Position numbers and translations under genes: made by a program
In this document: positions 59,313 to 64,000 of the stretch, one piece after another
How positions within the stretch are numbered: the stretch's first letter is position 1
Layout of the letters: the number at the start of each line of letters is the position of its first letter
Notes under the pieces: generated by a model
The model's input: only the letters and a program-made list of their open reading frames with translations
The model's database searches: none
What the model was told of the DNA's origin: nothing
NCBI GenBank assembly: GCA_947503275.1
Contig: CANNCZ010000002.1
Location: 1,322,733-1,386,732, forward strand
From: an uncultured Erythrobacter sp.
GTDB lineage: Bacteria > Pseudomonadota > Alphaproteobacteria > Sphingomonadales > Sphingomonadaceae
Reading direction: 5' to 3'
Length of the DNA: 64,000 bases

Positions 59313-59858
59313 TCAGCCTTTTTTAAGCGCTGCGAGAGCCGCTAAGCCCTCGGCCAGTGGACCGTCCTGTTCGCCCTCGGCTTTGATCCCTGCTTTCTCG
59401 CGCGCGGCATCTGCATTTGGCCCTTCGGCATAGGGATCGATGGCTAGGCCCAGCGTCTGCGCAACCGCCTCGCCCAGATCAAAGGCGTCGCCCGAATAGT
59501 CGATTTCGTCGCAATCCTGCGCGTCGAGCTCCACTTCAATCTCAGCATCCTCATCGTGCGAGGGGTCTAACGAGCCTTCTTCGACAAAGCGCAGGTCGAG
59601 CACCTCTTCGATAGTCGTCGGAAAATCCTCGCCCGAAATCGCGCAGGATTGGCGAATCGCGGCAGTCAGAGTGCCCGTCGCTCGGATTGCAGAGCCGCGC
59701 GCTTCCAACGCGACTTCCGCGTGCAAAGTGTCGATACCGGGCAGGCCAAAGCGCTGTGCCAAGGCTGCGCGTTCGCCGGCGTTGGCATTGATCACCACGG
59801 GTTCCGCGGGCAGGCCCTTGCTCTTGATCATGCGGGAAAGCTCAGGTGCGCTCACCAT
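59313..59858 (-). CDS. DUF177 (YceD) 23S rRNA accumulation protein
   Basis: A 181-residue DUF177 protein, from the ATG at 59858 (MVSAPELSRM). Family signature IRQSCAISGEDFPTTIEE and DLRFVEEG are present, followed by an acidic stretch (DEDAEIEVELDAQDCDEIDY) and QTLGLAIDPYAEGPNAD. YceD is needed for 23S rRNA processing in other bacteria. Its start overlaps the stop of the ubiquinol-cytochrome c chaperone gene, so they are coupled. The rpmF gene that usually follows in other bacteria is absent here. Confidence 0.85.
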   Translation of the reverse strand: MVSAPELSRMIKSKGLPAEPVVINANAGERAALAQRFGLPGIDTLHAEVALEARGSAIRATGTLTAAIRQSCAISGEDFPTTIEEVLDLRFVEEGSLDPSHDEDAEIEVELDAQDCDEIDYSGDAFDLGEAVAQTLGLAIDPYAEGPNADAAREKAGIKAEGEQDGPLAEGLAALAALKKG

Positions 59859-60379
59859 ATGCCGCTGGCCTTGAGCATTTGTTCGTCCTCGAAAGTGGCA
59901 AGACGCTTCGACAAAGCCGACAATTTTCCTGCCACGCATTCCGCGCTCACGGCTTCATCTGCGTCTTCGCTAAAGGTGACATTGCGGGTCACGGCGGCGG
60001 TGAGCTTTTCCTGATCCTGTTCGACCAGCGCGCTGCGATACGCACCCAGCCTTCCGCCGAGCACGCTCATCAATTTACCCATACGCTTGCCCACAACGAC
60101 ATCGTTGACGCCAAATTCGCGCAATTGGCCATCCATATCCTCGACAAATAACTCTGCGAGCAGCGCGCTTTCAGAGCGCATTTCGCTCGCCTCAATTCGG
60201 ACCATGACCGTGCACAGAACCGCCGTGATGAGGTCAAAGCGCCCGCCAATACTGTCTGCGACATTGCAATCGGTGTAAAATGACGGTTCACGCGCCAGCT
60301 CGACAACGCGATGCCACAAAGGGCGCACCGCCTCGCGTGGGTCAGGTCCGGTGCCAAGCAGGCGGGATATAAATGACAT
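59852..60379 (-). CDS. Ubiquinol-cytochrome c chaperone family protein
   Basis: A 175-residue helical protein of the CBP3/ubiquinol-cytochrome c chaperone family, which assists cytochrome b or bc1 assembly. Family features include VELAREPSFYTDCNVADS, GRFDLITAVLCTVMVR, and ELFVEDMDGQLREFGVNDV near the middle. It is first gene in an operon with DUF177, a common pairing in alphaproteobacteria. No signal peptide is seen, so it is probably a cytoplasmic or membrane-peripheral protein. Confidence 0.85.
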   Translation of the reverse strand: MSFISRLLGTGPDPREAVRPLWHRVVELAREPSFYTDCNVADSIGGRFDLITAVLCTVMVRIEASEMRSESALLAELFVEDMDGQLREFGVNDVVVGKRMGKLMSVLGGRLGAYRSALVEQDQEKLTAAVTRNVTFSEDADEAVSAECVAGKLSALSKRLATFEDEQMLKASGIW

Positions 60380-60646
60380 TTGCGTCTATTTCTTTCAGGC
60401 CAAAATTGAACTCTGCGCGGAACAATTGCCCGCATTACCGCAAACCATCGCGGGCGTCGAAGTATCCCGGCAAATTTGCAACTCAGCCCATCCGTGCCCG
60501 CCTATTCATCGGCAATTCACGGCCCTAACCCCAGCTGAGGGATGTTGCGGCGTTGCAAGCTTTCACGCTTCACCGTAAGGCCGCCATGGATATAGGTCGC
60601 GTGGATCACGCGGCAAGGCATAGACAGACGGGAACTGAACGACACA

Positions 60647-61126
60647 ATGCGTGGAAATGGTTTGGCTAATCGCCGCACTTTAAAGATCGCCGTGCTCGGC
60701 TGCGCCCTGTTGGCGCTGGGTGCGTGTTCGTCAATTCGCGAATCGCGCGGGTTCGTGAATGATCCTTTGCTGACCCGTTCGGTTCAACCCGGCATCGACA
60801 ATCAACGCTCGGTTGAGGGGACTTTGGGTCGCCCAACTTTTGCCAGCCAATATGGCGAGCCGGTCTGGTATTATATATCAAGCACGACCGGGCGCCGCCC
60901 CTTTGTGCGCCCGCGGATTGACGATCATTCCGTGATGGCTGTTCGCTTTGATGCGGCGGGCAATGTTGCCTCTGTTACACGCAGCGGGATTGATGAGGTG
61001 GTCTATCTCTCACCCGATGCAGCGCTGACGCCCACTTTGGGCCGGGAGCGTGGTTTCTTGGAAGACCTGTTCGGCAATATCGGTCAGGTTGGCGCAGGCG
61101 GTCCAGGTGGACCGGGCGGGCCATAA
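60647..61126 (+). CDS. bamE: BamE outer-membrane assembly lipoprotein
   Basis: A 159-residue SmpA/OmlA-type lipoprotein with lipobox LLALGACSS. The BamE domain includes VEGTLGRPTFASQYGEPVWYY and VMAVRFDAAGNVASV. It is an accessory part of the BAM complex that inserts beta-barrel proteins. The C-terminal tail is a Gly/Pro repeat (GGPGGPGGP). The ATG at 60647 is one of two possible; a start a few codons later would also work. It is divergent from the ubiquinol-cytochrome c chaperone gene, with 267 bp of promoter region between them. Confidence 0.85.
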   Translation: MRGNGLANRRTLKIAVLGCALLALGACSSIRESRGFVNDPLLTRSVQPGIDNQRSVEGTLGRPTFASQYGEPVWYYISSTTGRRPFVRPRIDDHSVMAVRFDAAGNVASVTRSGIDEVVYLSPDAALTPTLGRERGFLEDLFGNIGQVGAGGPGGPGGP

Positions 61127-61195
61127 ACCTTGCGGTAAGCCGCGCAAAGATGCCTCAAACTTGATCCAGCGCGGCAAACGCCCATATCGCTGGGC

Positions 61196-61756
61196 ATGAG
61201 CAATTCGACAGACAGCCACGGTTTGGTCCAGTGGCACGGCACCACCATTATCGGCGTCAAACGCGGCACAAAGACTGTGATCGCGGGCGATGGACAGGTT
61301 TCCATGGGCAATACCGTGATGAAGCCCAATGCGCGCAAAGTGCGCCGGATTGGTGAAGGCGAGAAAGTCGTCGCTGGCTTTGCTGGCGCGACTGCTGATG
61401 CTTTCACCTTGTTTGAGCGGCTTGAGGCCAAGCTTGAGCAATATTCAGGGCAATTGATGCGTGCAGCGGTTGAGCTGGCCAAGGATTGGCGCACCGACAA
61501 GTATCTGCGCAATCTCGAAGCATTGATGATCGTCGCGGATACCGACACGCTGCTGGTGCTGACCGGTAATGGCGATGTGTTAGAGCCCGAAGGCGGCATC
61601 GCGGCGATTGGGTCCGGCGGCAATTACGCGCTCTCAGCCGCGCGTGCTCTTTCCGATTATGAAGAAGATGCAGAGCAAATCGCGCGCAAGGCGATGGGCG
61701 TTGCTGCTGAAATCTGCGTCTTCACTAACGGCAATCTCACCGTTGAGACGGTCTAA
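61196..61756 (+). CDS. hslV: ATP-dependent protease subunit HslV
   Basis: A 186-residue HslV, the proteolytic half of HslVU. The nucleophile Thr is expected at the start of [21 protein letters not shown] once the first 15 residues are removed, a short N-terminal extension before the usual Met-Thr start. [24 protein letters not shown] and [14 protein letters not shown] are conserved. It is in operon with hslU, 18 bp apart. Confidence 0.95.
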   Translation: MSNSTDSHGLVQWHGTTIIGVKRGTKTVIAGDGQVSMGNTVMKPNARKVRRIGEGEKVVAGFAGATADAFTLFERLEAKLEQYSGQLMRAAVELAKDWRTDKYLRNLEALMIVADTDTLLVLTGNGDVLEPEGGIAAIGSGGNYALSAARALSDYEEDAEQIARKAMGVAAEICVFTNGNLTVETV

Positions 61757-61774
61757 GTTTTTCCGAAAGCGAAC

Positions 61775-63076
61775 ATGACAGAAAACCTCACTCCTAAGGC
61801 CATTGTGGCCGCTCTTGATGATCATATTATTGGCCAGCGCGATGCGAAACGCGCGGTCGCAGTGGCTTTGCGCAATCGTTGGCGGCGGCAACGCCTGGCG
61901 GCGGATTTGCGCGATGAAGTGACGCCTAAGAATATCCTGATGATCGGCCCGACAGGCTGCGGTAAGACAGAGATCAGCCGTCGTCTGGCAAAGCTGGCAG
62001 AGGCTCCCTTTATCAAGGTCGAGGCAACCAAGTTTACTGAGGTCGGCTATGTCGGGCGCGATGTTGAGCAGATTGCGCGCGATCTGGTCGAAGAAGCAAT
62101 TCGACTGGAGAAAGAGCGCCGCCGCGATGCGGTGCGCGATGCCGCTTCTGAAGCAGCAATGGAACGCCTGCTTAATGCGCTGGTCGGGGACAATGCATCT
62201 GAAGCCACGCGCGAAAGCTTCCGTGAGCGTATTGTCCAAAATGCGATGAACGAAGTCGAAGTTGAAATCGACGTTGCCGATGCTGCGGGACCAGCATTTG
62301 ATATGGGCAATATGGGCGGCAATATGCAGATGATCGACCTGTCCGATATGATGGGCAAGGCGTTCGGCAAGAAGCCCACCAAAAAGCGGAAACTGCGCGT
62401 GCCCGATGCGTGGGATAAGCTGGTCGATGAGGAAGCGGACAAGCGCCTCGACGATGAAGATGTCGCCCGCGTTGCGCTTGCCAATGCCGAGACAAACGGC
62501 ATTGTGTTCCTTGATGAGATCGACAAGATCGCCGTCTCCGATGTGCGCGGCGGCAGTGTAAGCCGCGAAGGCGTGCAGCGAGATCTGCTGCCTTTGATCG
62601 AGGGGACAACGGTTGCGACCAAATACGGCCCGATGACCACCGACCATGTCCTCTTTATCGCATCGGGCGCATTCCACGTGGCCAAGCCATCCGATATGCT
62701 ACCCGAATTGCAGGGCCGCTTGCCAATAAGGGTCGAATTGCGCGCGCTCACGCAGGAAGATTTTGTCGCGATCCTTTCCGACACACGTGCGAACCTGGTC
62801 GAGCAATATCGCGCTCTGCTAGGCACCGAGAAGGTCGAGCTGTCCATCACCGAGGACGCCATCACGGAAATCGCCAGTATCGCTGCGAGGGTCAATGAAA
62901 GCGTTGAGAATATCGGCGCAAGGCGGCTTCAGACAGTCATGGAAAAGCTGCTCGAAGAGATCAGTTTTGAAGCCGAAGAGCATGAAGGCGAAACGATCAC
63001 CATCGATGCCACCTATGTGCGGGATCGGTTGAGCGATTTGGCTGGCAATACCGACTTGTCGAAATACATCCTTTAA
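61775..63076 (+). CDS. hslU: ATP-dependent protease ATPase subunit HslU
   Basis: A 433-residue AAA+ unfoldase. Start [21 protein letters not shown]; Walker [21 protein letters not shown], pore motif [14 protein letters not shown], Walker [10 protein letters not shown], and the C-terminal [21 protein letters not shown]. It ends in SKYIL, which inserts into HslV. It unfolds substrates for HslV. Confidence 0.97.
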   Translation: MTENLTPKAIVAALDDHIIGQRDAKRAVAVALRNRWRRQRLAADLRDEVTPKNILMIGPTGCGKTEISRRLAKLAEAPFIKVEATKFTEVGYVGRDVEQIARDLVEEAIRLEKERRRDAVRDAASEAAMERLLNALVGDNASEATRESFRERIVQNAMNEVEVEIDVADAAGPAFDMGNMGGNMQMIDLSDMMGKAFGKKPTKKRKLRVPDAWDKLVDEEADKRLDDEDVARVALANAETNGIVFLDEIDKIAVSDVRGGSVSREGVQRDLLPLIEGTTVATKYGPMTTDHVLFIASGAFHVAKPSDMLPELQGRLPIRVELRALTQEDFVAILSDTRANLVEQYRALLGTEKVELSITEDAITEIASIAARVNESVENIGARRLQTVMEKLLEEISFEAEEHEGETITIDATYVRDRLSDLAGNTDLSKYIL

Positions 63077-63091
63077 GATGAAATCTGTCGC

Positions 63092-63487
63092 GTGAAACCT
63101 GGTGCGGTCCGAGATTTGAAAGCCATGCTGTCAGGCATGTCGCCCAAACTCTCTGAGCGTGCATGGGCGTTTCATGAGATTTCCGATGCGACGTTCATTC
63201 CCGACACCGCGTTTGCGATTATTCGTGAGGAGGAGGGATTGTGCTGCATCTTGCCCGCGCAAGCCGCACCCGATGATGCGCCGCGCTTTGCAAAGATCAC
63301 TTTACAGGTTAACTCCGATCTTGAAGGGGTGGGGCTGACTGCGGCGGTTGCGACTTCGCTGGCGACTTCGGGCACGGCATGCAACGTGGTGGCGGGCCTG
63401 CGCCATGATCATCTGTTCGTGCCATGGGACAGGCGCGAGGACGCTTTGGAACTGCTCCAGAAACTCAGCAACGACGCACAGCGTTAA
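63092..63487 (+). CDS. ACT-like (DUF2241) regulatory domain protein
   Basis: A 131-residue protein made of paired ACT-like units. The start is a GTG at 63092, 15 bp after hslU. GLCCILPAQAAPD and KITLQVNSDLEGVGLTAAVA, then CNVVAGLRHDHLFVPWDR, are conserved in this small family. ACT folds commonly bind amino acids; the ligand here is unknown. It may be cotranscribed with hslVU. Confidence 0.75.
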   Translation: MKPGAVRDLKAMLSGMSPKLSERAWAFHEISDATFIPDTAFAIIREEEGLCCILPAQAAPDDAPRFAKITLQVNSDLEGVGLTAAVATSLATSGTACNVVAGLRHDHLFVPWDRREDALELLQKLSNDAQR

Positions 63488-63589
63488 AACTCGCACGTTT
63501 GTCGGGTTTTGGGCGCATTGCTGCTTGAAACGTGATCGTGCGCGCGCTCTAAAGTCCCCACGTTGAATTTTCAAAACGGGGCCCAATTC

Positions 63590-64000
63590 ATGATCCGCAC
63601 CCTCTTGCTCGCCAGTGCAGCTGCAACTGGACTTGCCATCTCCTTACCCGCTCTTGCAGAGGCGCATAATGATGCGCCGGTTGAAGCACCGGCGCTCAGC
63701 GCGCCGAAAATCGAATACACGATGTGGACGCTCGATAATGGTTTGCGCGTGATCGCGATTGAGGATGACACGACCAGCACGGTCACGACCTCGCTGTGGT
63801 ACGATATTGGCTCAAAACTCGATCCCGCAGGGCGCAGCGGCTTTGCGCATCTGTTCGAACATATCCTTAGCCGCAAGACCGAGAATATGCCGTACAATAT
63901 GATCTATGGGCTGACGGCGGATATTGGCGGCACGCGTAATGCCTCGAACTGGATCGACCGCACCAATTACTTTGAACAAGTGCCCGCCGCATACCTCGAA
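63590..64000 (+). CDS. M16 zinc metallopeptidase, N-terminal part
   Basis: The first 137 residues of a secreted M16 (insulinase-like) protease, cut by the window edge. The signal peptide ends LPALAEA. The inverted zinc motif HLFEH (HxxEH) occurs in SGFAHLFEHILSRK, and WTLDNGLRVIAIEDDTTST is the usual start. The third ligand, a downstream Glu, would lie beyond the window. It follows the ACT-like gene on the same strand after about 100 bp. Confidence 0.85.
   Translation, partial: MIRTLLLASAAATGLAISLPALAEAHNDAPVEAPALSAPKIEYTMWTLDNGLRVIAIEDDTTSTVTTSLWYDIGSKLDPAGRSGFAHLFEHILSRKTENMPYNMIYGLTADIGGTRNASNWIDRTNYFEQVPAAYLE

Overview
The window looks like chromosome from an alphaproteobacterium of the Sphingomonadales, probably an Erythrobacter-like marine bacterium. 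This is inferred from gene content: four large TonB-dependent receptors, EipA/DUF1134, COQ9, a ubiquinol-cytochrome c chaperone next to DUF177, HslVU, and a fat-oxidation cluster served by a TonB receptor. No 16S gene is present to confirm it.

Layout. 0-4.4 kb: a truncated membrane protein, an ABA4-like protein and PspA face rplK-rplA, followed by a CinA-like protein. 4.4-19 kb: a catabolic block with a Baeyer-Villiger-type monooxygenase, two TonB receptors, acyl-CoA dehydrogenase, enoyl-CoA hydratase, thiolase, a thiolase-like protein, a CMD-family protein, 4-hydroxyphenylpyruvate dioxygenase and two further VOC proteins. 19-25.4 kb: a third TonB receptor divergent from a secreted M14 metallopeptidase, then a LysR gene reduced to its DNA-binding domain.

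25.5-43.8 kb: an integrated mobilizable element of about 18.3 kb with visible ends. A 15-bp direct repeat lies at 25498-25512 and at 43777-43791, the second copy being the 3' end of tRNA-Ser(GCT). A P4-type integrase sits beside the tRNA. Inside are, in order, a HipBA toxin-antitoxin pair with three operator repeats, a small DNA-binding relaxase accessory protein with a MobF relaxase-helicase, a complete sucrose or fructoside uptake and breakdown cluster (LacI regulator, MFS importer, TonB receptor, GH68 enzyme, ROK fructokinase, two LacI-type operators), and three unfamiliar proteins near the integrase (two with HEPN-type RxxxxH motifs, one with a PD-(D/E)xK-like signature) that look like a defence module. 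No type IV secretion genes are visible, so the element is probably mobilized in trans.

43.8-64 kb: core chromosome. EipA, an aromatic aminotransferase, two large curlin-repeat (functional amyloid) proteins with an OmpA-family protein, riboflavin synthesis genes, SCO, ankyrin and COQ9 proteins, ssb, BamE, HslVU and the start of an M16 protease. Between ssb and DUF177 is a 51-codon gene whose product matches the lasso-peptide precursor pattern (YxxPxLxxxGxxxxxTx, then a Gly...Asp eight-residue ring segment). It has its own terminator and is followed by a PRMT-like methyltransferase whose C-terminus resembles PqqD-type leader-binding domains. No lasso cyclase genes are present in the window, so this pair may be an unusual RiPP system and is the most novel item here, together with the HEPN/nuclease module.
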